In this document: piece after piece, positions 29,207 through 38,147 of the stretch
Layout: each line of letters opens with the position of its first letter
Position numbering within the stretch: the stretch's first letter is position 1
Assembly (NCBI GenBank): GCA_024233285.1
Contig: JACKPU010000011.1
Location: 1 to 64,000, forward strand
DNA from: Opitutaceae bacterium
GTDB lineage: Bacteria; Verrucomicrobiota; Verrucomicrobiia; Opitutales; Opitutaceae
Length of the DNA: 64,000 nucleotides
Direction: 5' to 3'
Notes under the pieces: generated by a model
What the model was told of the DNA's origin: nothing
What the model saw: only the letters and a program-made list of their open reading frames with translations
The model's database searches: none
Program-made: the position numbers and the translations under genes

Positions 29207-30067
29207 ATGCAGCGCCGTCATCCCCTCGCATCGTTCTGTCTCTACGCCATGCTCATCGGCGGCGCATTGGTCATGTTGTTGCCGCTCGCGTGGATGGTGC
29301 TGACGAGCCTCAAGACTTATCCCGAGATCCTGAGCCAGCCGCCGGCGTGGCTGCCGGCCGCGCCGCAATGGGAAAACTACCGCACGGTCTGGGAGGGCTT
29401 CGCCTACTACCGGTTCTTTCTCAATTCGTGCTTTGTCTCCGGCATGGTCATCGCCGGGACTGTGCTCACGTGTTGTCCGGCGGCGTATGCGTTCGCGTAT
29501 TGCGAGGTGCGGCACAAGGCCCTGCTGTTCGCGTTGCTGCTCAGCACACTCATGCTGCCGGCGCAGGTGACGGTGATCCCGCTGTTCAAAGCCTTTGCGG
29601 CGTTGGGGTGGGTGGACACTTACCTGCCGTTGATCGTGCCGGCGTGGCTGGGCGGAAACGTTTTCGGCATTTTCTTGCTGCGGCAGTTTTTCCGCACGAT
29701 TCCCAAGAGCTTCATCGAGGCCGCCCGCCTCGACGGTGCCTCCGAGTGGACGATCCTCTGGCGGCTGATTGTGCCGATGAGTTTGCCGGCGGTGCTGACA
29801 GTGGTGATCTTTACCTTCCTGTGGAGTTGGAACGATCTGTTCAACCCGCTCATCTATTTGCAAAGCGAGGAGCTGGTTACGCTGCCGGTGGGCCTGCTCT
29901 ATTTCATTGCGCGCGCCGAGCAGTTGACCGGCGGCAGCATCGGCCAGCAACCCTGGCACCTCGTGATGACGCTGGCGACCGTCATGATCCTGCCCGTGAT
30001 CGCGGTGTTTGCACTGGTGCAGCGCCGCTTCGTCGAAGGTGTGGCGACGGGCGGTGTGAAGGGTTAA
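29207..30067 (+). CDS. ABC sugar permease, MalG type
   Basis: 286 residues, six helices, with the MalG-type opening LIGGALVMLLPLAWMVLTSLK and the EAA loop around SFIEAARLDGASEW and LIVPMSLPA. It completes the importer channel with the upstream permease. Its stop codon is interleaved with that of the GH2 gene on the other strand, so the two transcripts converge with no spacer. Confidence 0.93.
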   Translation: MQRRHPLASFCLYAMLIGGALVMLLPLAWMVLTSLKTYPEILSQPPAWLPAAPQWENYRTVWEGFAYYRFFLNSCFVSGMVIAGTVLTCCPAAYAFAYCEVRHKALLFALLLSTLMLPAQVTVIPLFKAFAALGWVDTYLPLIVPAWLGGNVFGIFLLRQFFRTIPKSFIEAARLDGASEWTILWRLIVPMSLPAVLTVVIFTFLWSWNDLFNPLIYLQSEELVTLPVGLLYFIARAEQLTGGSIGQQPWHLVMTLATVMILPVIAVFALVQRRFVEGVATGGVKG

Positions 30068-31974
30068 TGTTCGCCCGGCGCGGCGAGAAAGACCTCGCGC
30101 AGCGCCAGTGCGGCGGGTTTGGGGCGGCCGTGGAAATCCAGAATCGCCGTGTTCACGGGGCAGGGGAAGGCGTCGTGGCCCATCCAGAGGATGATGCCGC
30201 CGCAGCGCGGGAAGCGCTGCTTGCACGCGCGCACCGGACGCAGCAACGCTTCGGTCTGGATTCGTTGGCTCCACGCGACGAACTCCGCTAGATCGCGCGG
30301 CTCGCGGCCGTGATCCCGTTGAAACGCCTCGTCCTGCAGCCAGAAGGCGAAGCGGCGCCAAAGCGGATTGCTTTTGTCCAGCGGCAACAGTGAGCCCGGC
30401 GCGTAGTAGCGCTCTAAGATGTCGAGCGGACTCGCGCCCGGTGCTCCGACTTCGGAACGGAATAGCGCGTCGTCGCGTTGCCAGTAGCTTGCGGCCTCCG
30501 GTTGCCACGGGCCGTGCACGTCCCAATGCAGGCCGAGCCCGAATTCCTTTTCGTCAGCCATGAAGCGGGGACCGCTGGCGGAGGTAGGCAGAAAACGCCG
30601 GTCGGGATCCAATGCCGCGACCTCCTGCGCCATCATAGTGATCAACGGATGGGCCGTGGTCACGGGGAGGCCGGTGCCGACCTTGCCGCCGTCGGGTGCA
30701 CCTTGCAGCTCGTTGCCGCCGCACCAGCAAAGCAGCGAGGCATGATGCTGGCGGCGCGCGATGTAGCTGCGCACAATCGGTTGGGCCGCGGCGATCACGG
30801 CGGGGTCTTCCGGCGGCCAGTTGTCGACCCCGGAGGAAGAGAAGGGGAACTCCTGCCAGACCAGCAGGCCGTGGCGGTCGCAGAGATCGTGGAATAGTTC
30901 CGGCTCCAACATCGCGCCGCCCCAGACGCGCAGCACGTTCAGGCCCAGTTCGGCGTAGGTGCGAATCCGTTGCTCGTAGTCGGCGGGTGTGAGATCGGCG
31001 TAGTTCGGCCGGATGGGCGTCCAGTTCACGCCTTGGAGAAACACGGGCCGGCCGTTGATCACGCACAGCCACGGATCGGCGCCGGCCGGCGCATCCGCGC
31101 AGGGCCGCCACTCGATCTTTTTGAAACCGATCGTGCGCGTCCACTCGTCCGCGCCGTCCGCGAGCCGGCAACTTAGCCGGTAGGTTTTTTGCGGGCCCTC
31201 GCGGTTTGGCCACCACGGCTCTACCGGCAGATCGTTGAAGGCGGCGCCGGCGGCCAGTTCCGCGGGACTGACCGTGGTGCGGAGCACGTTGCGCCCGTAG
31301 TCGTCGAGCCGCACCTCGACCGGACCGGACGCCGCCCCGAACACGGTGAAACCGCGGGCCGCGACCTGACAGCGCATGGCGGCGAGTTCGGCGCCGTCGG
31401 AAAGCTCCAGCGTGACGCGATCCCAGATGCCGATCTGCACCAGCCGCGGCTGCCAGTCCCACGTGTAATTGAAGCGCGCCTTCCAATCCTGGATGCGCGA
31501 CGTGTAGCCGATCTGGCCGAGCCAGCGCGGCGGCGGATCGAATACGATCTGCAGCGTGTTCTCGTCAGCCAGTGGCACCGTCGAGAGATCGAAGACGTGT
31601 TCGACGAAGCCGTTCTCGAACCGGCCGACCAACTGGCCGTTGCAGCACACCCAACCTGCATGATCCAGACCGGCGCAGCGCAGCCGGCGGATGGGCGCGG
31701 CTGCCAACCATGCGCGCGGCAGCGTGGTCGCGTAGACCCACGCGCGATTTTCCACCCACTCGGCGGCGCGACTGTCGAGGTCGTGGTTCCAGTCGGGAAT
31801 CAGGTTCTGTTCCCGCAGCAACTGCTGCACGGAGGCGGGCACGCGCGCCGGGATCGGCACGGTTTCGCTGATGATGACGATGCCGGTCTCCATGCTGGCG
31901 TAAGTGCGCCAGGTGTCGGGAATGAATCCGGCGAGGGTCCAGGTGGCGTCAGCGAGATCGCGGCTTGTTTTCAT
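30064..31974 (-). CDS. Glycoside hydrolase family 2, beta-mannosidase-like
   Basis: 636 residues from the ATG at 31974 ([14 protein letters not shown]); the frame is open up to 32040 but this start matches the sugar-binding domain that begins GH2 enzymes. Beta-sandwich domains fill residues 1-310. The TIM barrel follows, with [33 protein letters not shown] (parts: [10 protein letters not shown] and LLVWQEFPF) typical of beta-mannosidases. The acid/base Glu lies in WCGGNELQ near residue 421 and the nucleophile Glu in FRSEVGAPG near 507. No signal peptide, so it likely cleaves imported oligosaccharides in the cytoplasm. It is shorter than most beta-mannosidases (about 800 or more) and seems to lack the last domains. 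Confidence 0.87.
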   Translation of the reverse strand: MKTSRDLADATWTLAGFIPDTWRTYASMETGIVIISETVPIPARVPASVQQLLREQNLIPDWNHDLDSRAAEWVENRAWVYATTLPRAWLAAAPIRRLRCAGLDHAGWVCCNGQLVGRFENGFVEHVFDLSTVPLADENTLQIVFDPPPRWLGQIGYTSRIQDWKARFNYTWDWQPRLVQIGIWDRVTLELSDGAELAAMRCQVAARGFTVFGAASGPVEVRLDDYGRNVLRTTVSPAELAAGAAFNDLPVEPWWPNREGPQKTYRLSCRLADGADEWTRTIGFKKIEWRPCADAPAGADPWLCVINGRPVFLQGVNWTPIRPNYADLTPADYEQRIRTYAELGLNVLRVWGGAMLEPELFHDLCDRHGLLVWQEFPFSSSGVDNWPPEDPAVIAAAQPIVRSYIARRQHHASLLCWCGGNELQGAPDGGKVGTGLPVTTAHPLITMMAQEVAALDPDRRFLPTSASGPRFMADEKEFGLGLHWDVHGPWQPEAASYWQRDDALFRSEVGAPGASPLDILERYYAPGSLLPLDKSNPLWRRFAFWLQDEAFQRDHGREPRDLAEFVAWSQRIQTEALLRPVRACKQRFPRCGGIILWMGHDAFPCPVNTAILDFHGRPKPAALALREVFLAAPGEH

Positions 31975-32243
31975 GCTTGGGGCAAAGGGCATCCGGAGTG
32001 GGCGCCAGCCACCCTTTCCGGACGGCGCGATCAGAGGCAAACCAGAACGGCGGGAGCATCAAATGGATCACAACCGGTTCAGGATCGAGGAGACAGAGGA
32101 GGCGCTTGCATTTTTGGCGTCCGATCCGGATTGCGCATCTTCAAGCGAAATTCGACAAAGGTTCGAGAGTTGCAGGTTGGGCGAACACCTCGGCGCGATG
32201 GGCGTCTTCCGGTCTTCGCCTCCCCGCCACATCCGTTTTCCCG

Positions 32244-32396
32244 ATGCCCAAAATGCGCCGCAAATCCGATTTGCCGACCAAGGTCTGCGCCCACTGCGGC
32301 CGCGAATTCACTTGGCGGAAAAAATGGGATCGCGTGTGGGCGGAGGTGAAATACTGCTCGCGGTCCTGTCGTCGCCTTAAGCGCTCTGCGACCTAG
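32244..32396 (+). CDS. DUF2256 zinc-ribbon protein
   Basis: A 50-residue protein beginning [18 protein letters not shown]. Cys15, Cys18, Cys38 and Cys42 with the spacing CxxC...CxxxC and the block [12 protein letters not shown] match the small DUF2256 family exactly in length and pattern. Probably a zinc-binding cytoplasmic protein of unknown role. The ATG at 32244 is chosen because the family N-terminus is short and basic; the frame is open much further up, but that region is not family-like. The flavoprotein gene begins 73 bases downstream. Confidence 0.8.
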   Translation: MPKMRRKSDLPTKVCAHCGREFTWRKKWDRVWAEVKYCSRSCRRLKRSAT

Positions 32397-32469
32397 GGTG
32401 GTCCCTTCGCCGCGCCGGAAATTTTGGGAACGACGTTGCGCAAAACGCAGACCGGGCAACGATAGCCGG

Positions 32470-33411
32470 ATGCAGGAACGATTTGCCGTGGTCGGGGCGG
32501 GTATTGCTGGCTTGATGCTGGCCCGGGAGCTGCGCGCGCGCGGCCGTGAGGTTGTGGTCTTGGAGAAAAGCCGTGGTTTCGGTGGACGACTTGCGACGAA
32601 GCGAATTGACGCCGCGGTGTTTGATTCGGGCGCGCAATATTTCACCGCCAAGACACCGCGTTTTGCTGACTTGATCGAGGAATGGAGCGGGCGCGGCGTG
32701 GTGCGGCCGTGGCCGGGCGCTTCCGGCCGGCGGTGGATCGCCCATCCCAGCATGAACGCCCTCGGCAAATACCTGGCGCAGGATATCGAAGTCCGGCGTG
32801 AGAGCAAAGTCGTCAGCGTCCAGCGGGAAAATGGGGATTGGCGGATTGAGATCGAAAACGCCGCGCCATTGGTCGCGCGGAGCCTGGCCTTGACCGCGCC
32901 GGTGCCCCAATCCCTCGCCTTGATCAAGGCGGGTGGGGTCGCCTTGCCCCAACCTCTGCAGGGGGAGCTCAACGCCCTGACCTACCATCCCTGCCTGGCG
33001 TTGTTGCTGGTGCTGGAAGGCCCGAGCCAGGTGCCCGCTGACGGGCTGGCCTTTTCAACGGGTCCCGTTCGCTGGCTGGCTGACAACACGCGCAAGGGAG
33101 TGTCACCGGGCTCCGCCGCCGCCGTTACGGTGCACCTGAGCCCGGCGTTTGCGGCGGAGCACTATCAGCAAACAGAGCAAGAACTGGCGGCAGCATTGCT
33201 GCCGGTGATCAGTCCTTATCTGGGTTCGCCGGTGGCGAAAATGGCTTTGCACCGCTGGCGCTACAGCGAGCCGGAGAGCACCCATACGCAATCGTGTGTC
33301 TGGTTGGAAGACCTGCAGCTCGGCTTCGCCGGTGATGCCTTGGGTGGACCGCGGGTCGAAGGCGCCGCCCTTTCGGGTTTGGATTTGGCGCAAACCGTGT
33401 TGGGCGCCTAG
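32470..33411 (+). CDS. Renalase-like NAD(P)/FAD-dependent amine oxidoreductase
   Basis: 313 residues from the ATG at 32470, which puts the dinucleotide-binding strand FAVVGAGIAGLMLARELRAR at the very N-terminus; the frame is open from 32398 but the extra residues are not family-like. FGGRLATKR and FDSGAQYFTAKTP are the FAD-contact blocks seen in renalase-type flavoproteins, and the C-terminal LGFAGDALGGPRVEGAALSG (seen as FAGDALGG and EGAALSG) closes the FAD site. The family acts on dihydropyridine-type or amine substrates; the actual substrate is unknown. Its only close neighbour is the DUF2256 gene. Confidence 0.83.
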   Translation: MQERFAVVGAGIAGLMLARELRARGREVVVLEKSRGFGGRLATKRIDAAVFDSGAQYFTAKTPRFADLIEEWSGRGVVRPWPGASGRRWIAHPSMNALGKYLAQDIEVRRESKVVSVQRENGDWRIEIENAAPLVARSLALTAPVPQSLALIKAGGVALPQPLQGELNALTYHPCLALLLVLEGPSQVPADGLAFSTGPVRWLADNTRKGVSPGSAAAVTVHLSPAFAAEHYQQTEQELAAALLPVISPYLGSPVAKMALHRWRYSEPESTHTQSCVWLEDLQLGFAGDALGGPRVEGAALSGLDLAQTVLGA

Positions 33412-33422
33412 TCGCTTGGCGC

Positions 33423-33482
33423 GGCGGCGGGAGTTGTTCAGTCCGGCACGGGCTAGCTTGACACCCGCGTGTCCGCGAAGCG
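33423..33482. repeat. 60-bp direct repeat, copy 1 (contains the GIY-YIG stop region)
   Basis: This segment matches 33895-33954 at 59 of 60 positions. It contains the last codons of the GIY-YIG gene (FADTRVSS and stop) on the minus strand. The left part (GGCGGCGGGAGTTG) resembles the 3' end of ssrA. Confidence 0.9.
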
Positions 33483-33725
33483 CGGCCAGAGTCGTTTCGC
33501 CGCGAAGGCCTTGCCTGAATGCGATTTCAGATACGCTTCAAATTCCAGAGCTTGGGTCTTGTTGGAAAATGCGAGATAAGTGACCAACCCCCACGGCCGA
33601 TATTTAGAAGTATGCGGACTGCCCCCTTGGTTATGAACCTTGAGACGGTTCTGTAGGTCCCGGGTGTAACCTACATAGGTCTGATCGGGATGGGGTTCAC
33701 TACGTAATAGATAGACGTAATGCAT
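33453..33725 (-). CDS. GIY-YIG domain endonuclease
   Basis: 90 residues starting MHYVYLLRSEPHPDQTYVGYT, with the two short strands YVY and YVG, then the Arg in DLQNRLKVHN and the Glu in ALEFEAYLKSHSG, the catalytic set of the UPF0213-like single-domain nucleases. The ATG at 33725 is preferred; the open frame reaches 34025 but the upstream part is low-complexity shadow across repeats. The gene lies between two copies of a 60-bp repeat and just downstream of ssrA, so it may move or spread as part of a small element. A DNA-cleaving role is expected from the family; the target is unknown. Confidence 0.85.
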   Translation of the reverse strand: MHYVYLLRSEPHPDQTYVGYTRDLQNRLKVHNQGGSPHTSKYRPWGLVTYLAFSNKTQALEFEAYLKSHSGKAFAAKRLWPRFADTRVSS

Positions 33726-34040
33726 CAGGATTGATGACGGATTGAGTGGGGCCAAACTTGCAGTGGCCCCGCTTCGACCCGCATTCGCGGGACTACGCAG
33801 GGCACCATGCTTCGCCCCAAATGCAGGCGGCGCGTCCACGTCGGGTTTGACATGGCGGTGCCATGCGTAGCCCGTCGGGGCGAAGCATGGTGGAGGCGGC
33901 GGGAGTTGTTCAGCCCGGCACGGGCTAGCTTGACACCCGCGTGTCCGCGAAGCGGATGAGACGCGGCTCGACTCCCGCCGGGATGCAATCAACGAATTAC
34001 GGACGGGTGATGCCCTCCTTCGCACAAGGCTACGGAGGGC
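33726..34040. other. Repeat-rich gap between GIY-YIG gene and ssrA
   Basis: No gene is seen in this stretch. It holds a 15-bp perfect inverted repeat (33804-33818 and 33877-33891, ACCATGCTTCGCCCC and its complement) with an inner hairpin CATGGC/GCCATG at 33851-33865, the second 60-bp direct repeat, and at 33958-33978 a sequence similar to the ssrA T-arm in the opposite orientation. Confidence 0.7.
33895..33954. repeat. 60-bp direct repeat, copy 2, joined to an ssrA-3'-end-like sequence
   Basis: It differs from 33423-33482 at one base. Extending left to 33888, the sequence TGGTGGAGGCGGCGGGAGTTG matches the last 21 or so bases of ssrA on the same strand (34069 onward) apart from one base. The pair of repeats flanks the GIY-YIG gene with a 472-base period. 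Confidence 0.9.
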
Positions 34041-34069
34041 AATTTTCTTTCTGCATTAGAAAGAAAATT
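34041..34069 (-). terminator. AT-rich hairpin at the end of ssrA
   Basis: A perfect 12-bp stem (AATTTTCTTTCT and its complement) with the 5-base loop GCATT begins exactly at the last base of the tmRNA. It can fold on either strand. It is a plausible terminator, though the stem is AT-rich. Confidence 0.65.
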
Positions 34070-34423
34070 GGTGGAGGTGGCGGGAGTTGAACCCGCGTCT
34101 TTCTGGCCTTCACGCGCCGCATCTACCGTTATAGTGCCAATTTAATCTCGCCCGGATTATGCGTGAACACGCGCTTAAGCCCGGGCCAACTCCCAGATGA
34201 AGATACGGCATGTGTTCCGCGAGTCGCACCACATGCTATGCCTGCTGTCGGCGTCGGTTTCAGCTAGCAGGTGTCGCTGGACCAACGTGGCGCTTAATTA
34301 AGCAGCCAGGGGCATTTCTTCGTAGTTGCCATTTGAATTTTTGAAACGGGGATTAACGAGAGACATTTCACTCTCGAACGGCAGCAGCGCGCTCCAATCA
34401 GAAATCGAATCCGGAACACCCCC
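34069..34423 (-). ncRNA. ssrA: tmRNA
   Basis: A one-piece tmRNA of 355 bases on the minus strand. The 5' end reads GGGGGTGTTCCGGATTCGAT, the conserved tmRNA opening, and pairs over 7 bp (one G-U) with CACCTCC before the encoded A-CCA at the 3' end. The T-arm GCGGGTTCAACTCCCGC is intact. The tag frame ends GGC AAC TAC GAA GAA ATG CCC CTG GCT GCT TAA, giving a C-terminus GNYEEMPLAA and a stop near 34300; the resume codon is not certain. It rescues stalled ribosomes by adding a degradation tag. The 3' end is a common integration site, and partial copies of it lie downstream. Confidence 0.95.
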
Positions 34424-34440
34424 AAAAGTGGTTGTCAGGA

Positions 34441-34461
34441 TGATTGGTCGCGAACCAATCA
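34441..34461. repeat. Palindrome upstream of ssrA
   Basis: TGATTGGT, the 5-base loop CGCGA and ACCAATCA form a perfect 8-bp inverted repeat 18 bases before the mature ssrA 5' end. It could be an operator or part of the pre-tmRNA leader; there is no T-tract to support a terminator. No clear -10/-35 boxes are evident around it. Confidence 0.45.
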
Positions 34462-34573
34462 AAGAACAGGTTGGGTAAGATGCGGGAGTTTTGGCGAAAG
34501 CGCAAGTCCAGCGAAAGGGGGAAGCGCCAAGCTTTAGACGATGGGTGCCAAGCGCTCATTCGACCGCTAGCGC

Positions 34574-36004
34574 TCAGGCTGGATCGGATTTGCCGATGTG
34601 GGCCACGATGAGGCGAAACACCGCCCAGAGCACGCCCATCACCGGCGTCGCGATCAACAGCAGGCCGAGATCGGGTTGAAACCGGTTGAGCGCGGCGAAC
34701 GAGGCGCCGTTCAACCGCGGCACGAGATCAAGCATGACCCAGATCGAGGCCAGCGTGGTGCCCAACGGGAACCACAGGCTGAATTTTCCCGCCCAGCCCG
34801 ACTTGGCGCGCAGCGCGCGGCGGTGGCGCCACGCCCAGATCGTGCAAAGGGCGAAAACGATCGGCAGGCCCGCCAAGGTGAGAAACAGCGCCTGCCGGGG
34901 CCACCGCGACCCCTCGCCGGCGTAATCGAGTCCGAGCGCGCGGGCCGCGAGACCGACGCGCAGTTCGACGGTTTCGCCGAACCCCATGCCGCCGCCGGCG
35001 TTGACCAGCACGACCACGCCCTTGCGTTCGGCCGGGAGCATCAGCGCGAGCGTTTCGCAGCCGGGAGTGTTGCCGGTGTGCGAGACGGTGCCGTCCTCCG
35101 CATGCAAAAACCACCCGAAGCCGTAGAAGGGTGAGACTGCGTTTGCCGGTTGCATCATCGCGGCCTTGCCCTCGGCGCTGAGCACGTCGTCCCGACCGTT
35201 CATCATCACGGCCAGATAGCGCGCCAGATCGTTCGCGCTGGCGACGATCCCGCCCTGCGGCGCCGTGCCGCGCGTCGTCCGGTTCTCGGCTAAGGGGAGC
35301 TTGGTGCCGAACCAAGGCCGGTGCCCGGTGGCCATGTCGTCGTGGATTTCGCCGTCGGCCACGAAGCTGTGCGTCATGCCCACCGGCTTCAGAATGTGCG
35401 TGGCAATGTAGTTCTGATAGGACTGCCCGCTGACGACTTCGATCACGCGTCCGAGGATCTGATAGTTCGCGTTCGAGTATTCCCACTTTTCACCCGGCGC
35501 GTAAGCGGGCGTCTCGTCGGCTAATACGTCCGCTTGGTGCGCCAACGCATCCAGCGTGTGATCCCTCCGCGAGCGGTTGCCTTGAAATGTCGAAAACCCG
35601 CTCGTGTGACTGAGCAACTGGCGGAGCGTAATCGCCCCCGCGGGGCGGCCAGCGAAGTTTGGCAGATAGCGCGAAACGGGGTCGTCCAGCCCGAGCTTGC
35701 CTGACTCGACCAACTGCATCACCGCCAGCGCAGTGAAACTCTTGGCGATCGAGCCGCTGATAAACGGCGTGTCCGGCGTGACCGCCATGTCGCCACCCAA
35801 CCGCATCACTCCGTGCGCCCCCGCTGCGGTGATTTCCCCGTCGGTCACGACTGCATAGGCCAGACCGGGTGCCCCGGACGCCGGCAGCTCGCTCGCGATA
35901 AAGGCGTCAATCGCCCCGTCTGTAACGCCGCCGCGCAACGCTCCGGCGAGTCCCAATGTCAGCAGAACCAAGGTCCGCCGGCGGCCTCCACTTCTGGGCA
36001 TCAC
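34574..36004 (-). CDS. Class C beta-lactamase-fold serine hydrolase with C-terminal membrane helices
   Basis: 476 residues with an N-terminal signal sequence (TLVLLTLGLAGALRGG). Ser85-x-x-Lys88 (SGSIAKSF) and Tyr176-Ser-Asn178 (WEYSNANY) are the first two catalytic motifs, and VSHTGNTPG supplies the third (HTG for KTG). RQLLSHTSGF is a further family block. After about residue 360 three hydrophobic helices follow, so the catalytic domain is likely anchored on the periplasmic side. Members act as peptidases or esterases and most are not antibiotic-resistance enzymes. The region around its start codon is duplicated in degenerate form at about 37.9-38.1 kb, on the other side of the symporter gene. 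Confidence 0.85.
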   Translation of the reverse strand: MMPRSGGRRRTLVLLTLGLAGALRGGVTDGAIDAFIASELPASGAPGLAYAVVTDGEITAAGAHGVMRLGGDMAVTPDTPFISGSIAKSFTALAVMQLVESGKLGLDDPVSRYLPNFAGRPAGAITLRQLLSHTSGFSTFQGNRSRRDHTLDALAHQADVLADETPAYAPGEKWEYSNANYQILGRVIEVVSGQSYQNYIATHILKPVGMTHSFVADGEIHDDMATGHRPWFGTKLPLAENRTTRGTAPQGGIVASANDLARYLAVMMNGRDDVLSAEGKAAMMQPANAVSPFYGFGWFLHAEDGTVSHTGNTPGCETLALMLPAERKGVVVLVNAGGGMGFGETVELRVGLAARALGLDYAGEGSRWPRQALFLTLAGLPIVFALCTIWAWRHRRALRAKSGWAGKFSLWFPLGTTLASIWVMLDLVPRLNGASFAALNRFQPDLGLLLIATPVMGVLWAVFRLIVAHIGKSDPA

Positions 36005-36171
36005 TTATCTGAAACTCCTGCTGTTCGAGTCATCTGGGTTGGGTAAAGGGGGAGGGCTCATCGGATGAAAATTGCGCTCACCGCAGCGGTGGCGGCCACC
36101 GCCATGCAAATGCTTTCGTTGGCGGAGACGAGCTTCGATCCACCCACTGGATTTGGAATCACTCACCTGCA

Positions 36172-37767
36172 TTACGAGCCCAGAATATCCAAGGCCGCGT
36201 AAAGCCCAACCGTCCCGATGATCACCACCGCGCTCACCCAGCGCACCGGCTTCCATTCGTTTGAGCCTCCGACCAGATTCTGGGCGAATTGAGCCGTTTT
36301 TCCGGCAGGGGAAAGTTTCCCCATGAGCAGCATGAAGGCACAAAGAAAGGCGAAGTTCACAAAGACGAAATGGAGCCAGTGCATTTTGAAACCGAAAAGG
36401 GTCTCCCCCAGGCCCCATGTGAAAATGCAATAGGACGCCATACCCATGAACATCGAGATTTTGGCCGCATACGCCGGCACCGATTTGGTGGTCATGGCCA
36501 TCACAATCACGGCAAGGATCGGGACATTGAAAATGGCGGCCAGCTTCTTCATCAAAATGAAAAGCCCGTCGGGGGCGTTGGCGATGACGGGTGCCAGGCA
36601 CATCGCGAAGACCGCCAGCCCAAGGCCGAACATCTTGCCGACAACAACGACCCGCCGGCCATCGGCATGGGGATTGATGAGGCCCTGATAAATATCCAAC
36701 CCAAAGAGGGTGGAGCAACTATGCAAGCCGCTGTTAAATGAACTCAAGATGGCGCCGAACATCACCGCTCCAAAGATACCCGTGAGATACGGGGGGAGCA
36801 CTTCGGCCACGAGCCGAGGATAGGCACTGTCGCCATTGCCGAGGCTGGGCCCGAACATCTCCAACGCGATGATGCCGGGCAAAACGAGGTAGAGCGGACC
36901 GAGGAGTTTGAGAAATGCCGTGGTGAGCACCCCTTTCTGGCCTTCAGCGAGTGACTTTGCGCCAAAGGTGCGCTGCACGATGGTCTGGTTCGTGCACCAG
37001 TAATAGACGTTGAGCAGCAAGCATCCGGTGAAGAGCGCGCCAAACGGAATGGCTGAATCCTCCGCCCCGATCGGACTGATCTTGTCCGCCTGACTGGTCA
37101 GGATCACATCCACCCCGGTCCAGAGACTCCCTTCACCCAGCGCCAGCAGGCCGAGGATGGGAATGGCCATCCCGCCGACCAGCAGGCCGACGCCATTGAT
37201 CGTATCGGACACCGCCACAGCTTTGAGCCCGCCCCAAATGGCGTAAATGGCCCCCACGGTGCCGATCAACCAGACCATGATCCAAATGGAAGCGGCTTCG
37301 CTGACGCCCAAGATCCCTTTCACATCGAACAATCCGTTCATCCCCAAGGCGCCGGAGTAGAGCACGAAGGGCAGAAAATTGAGCACGAGAAAGACCAGAA
37401 ACATTCCGCTCAGAATTTGCCGCGTCTGGGCGTCAAAGCGGCGCTCGAGAAATTGCGGAACCGTGGCGATGCCATTATGCCAATAACGCGGGAGGAAATA
37501 GAGTGCCATGACGACCAGGCCGACGGCCGCCACCACTTCGAACGCCATCACCACGGTTCCGCTCAGGTAAGCGCTGCCATTGAGCCCGATCAGCTGCTCC
37601 GTGGACAGGTTGGTGAGCATCAGGGAACCCGCGACCACATACCAAGGGAGGCTTTTGCCCGCCAAAAAGTAGTTGGTGGCATCGCCGTGGTCTTCGCGGC
37701 GGGTGAACCACCACGAGAGCAGGCCGACCAGGGCGGTAAAGGAGACGAACGAAACAAAGGAGATCAT
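36172..37767 (-). CDS. SSS-family sodium:sugar symporter
   Basis: 531 residues with about 14 membrane helices. TNYFLAGKSLPWYVVAGSLMLTNLSTEQLIGLNGSAY (seen as FLAGKSLPWYV and NLSTEQLIGLNG) is the SGLT-type signature; WGGLKAVAVSDTING and YWCTNQTIVQRTFGAKSL are also typical of sugar symporters. SSFNSGLHSCSTLFGLDIY fits the sodium-site helix. The ATG at 37767 has GGAGA a few bases upstream on the minus strand. Likely sodium-coupled uptake of a monosaccharide through the inner membrane. It lies upstream of the beta-lactamase-fold gene with a 167-base gap. Confidence 0.92.
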   Translation of the reverse strand: MISFVSFVSFTALVGLLSWWFTRREDHGDATNYFLAGKSLPWYVVAGSLMLTNLSTEQLIGLNGSAYLSGTVVMAFEVVAAVGLVVMALYFLPRYWHNGIATVPQFLERRFDAQTRQILSGMFLVFLVLNFLPFVLYSGALGMNGLFDVKGILGVSEAASIWIMVWLIGTVGAIYAIWGGLKAVAVSDTINGVGLLVGGMAIPILGLLALGEGSLWTGVDVILTSQADKISPIGAEDSAIPFGALFTGCLLLNVYYWCTNQTIVQRTFGAKSLAEGQKGVLTTAFLKLLGPLYLVLPGIIALEMFGPSLGNGDSAYPRLVAEVLPPYLTGIFGAVMFGAILSSFNSGLHSCSTLFGLDIYQGLINPHADGRRVVVVGKMFGLGLAVFAMCLAPVIANAPDGLFILMKKLAAIFNVPILAVIVMAMTTKSVPAYAAKISMFMGMASYCIFTWGLGETLFGFKMHWLHFVFVNFAFLCAFMLLMGKLSPAGKTAQFAQNLVGGSNEWKPVRWVSAVVIIGTVGLYAALDILGS

Positions 37768-38147
37768 GGGGTAAAGGGGGTCGCGCCGGGCAGGAAGCGT
37801 GCACAGGGGTTACGGCCAGTCCAGTGACAAGGTGAGCCTGCCTCCTTGTCGGATGCTCGTTTCGATACCGCCTCGATCAACTGAATTGCCGCCGAGGCGA
37901 ATTCCAAAGTCAGCAGAGCCAAGGTCCGCCGGTCTGATCCGATTCCCGACCATCACTTAACCGAAACGCCTTCGGTTCCGGGTAGCTGAATTTTGAGGCA
38001 GGGAAGAACGCATCGCAAAAGACTCACTGGCAGCGGCGGTCACGGATGCCGCTATGCAACGCTTATCGCTGGCGGTGACGAGCCTCAATCTGCCCGCTGC
38101 TGCAATGATGCGCGACAAACGACAAAGCCCGATCCATTACGCGGCCG
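37768..38147. pseudogene. Gene-free 380-base gap with a degenerate duplicate of the hydrolase gene start
   Basis: No intact gene is seen. Bases about 37905-38095 align with about 35945-36155, the start codon and upstream region of the beta-lactamase-fold gene. Both have AGTCAGCAGA-like and CAAGGTCCGCCGG blocks, then CATCACTTA, GAAAC and further shared stretches such as GCCGC(C/T)ATGCAA and GACGAGC. On the minus strand an ATG near 37953 would begin a short decayed N-terminus. It is best read as the remnant of a second hydrolase gene or of a duplication that spanned the symporter. Confidence 0.6.
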
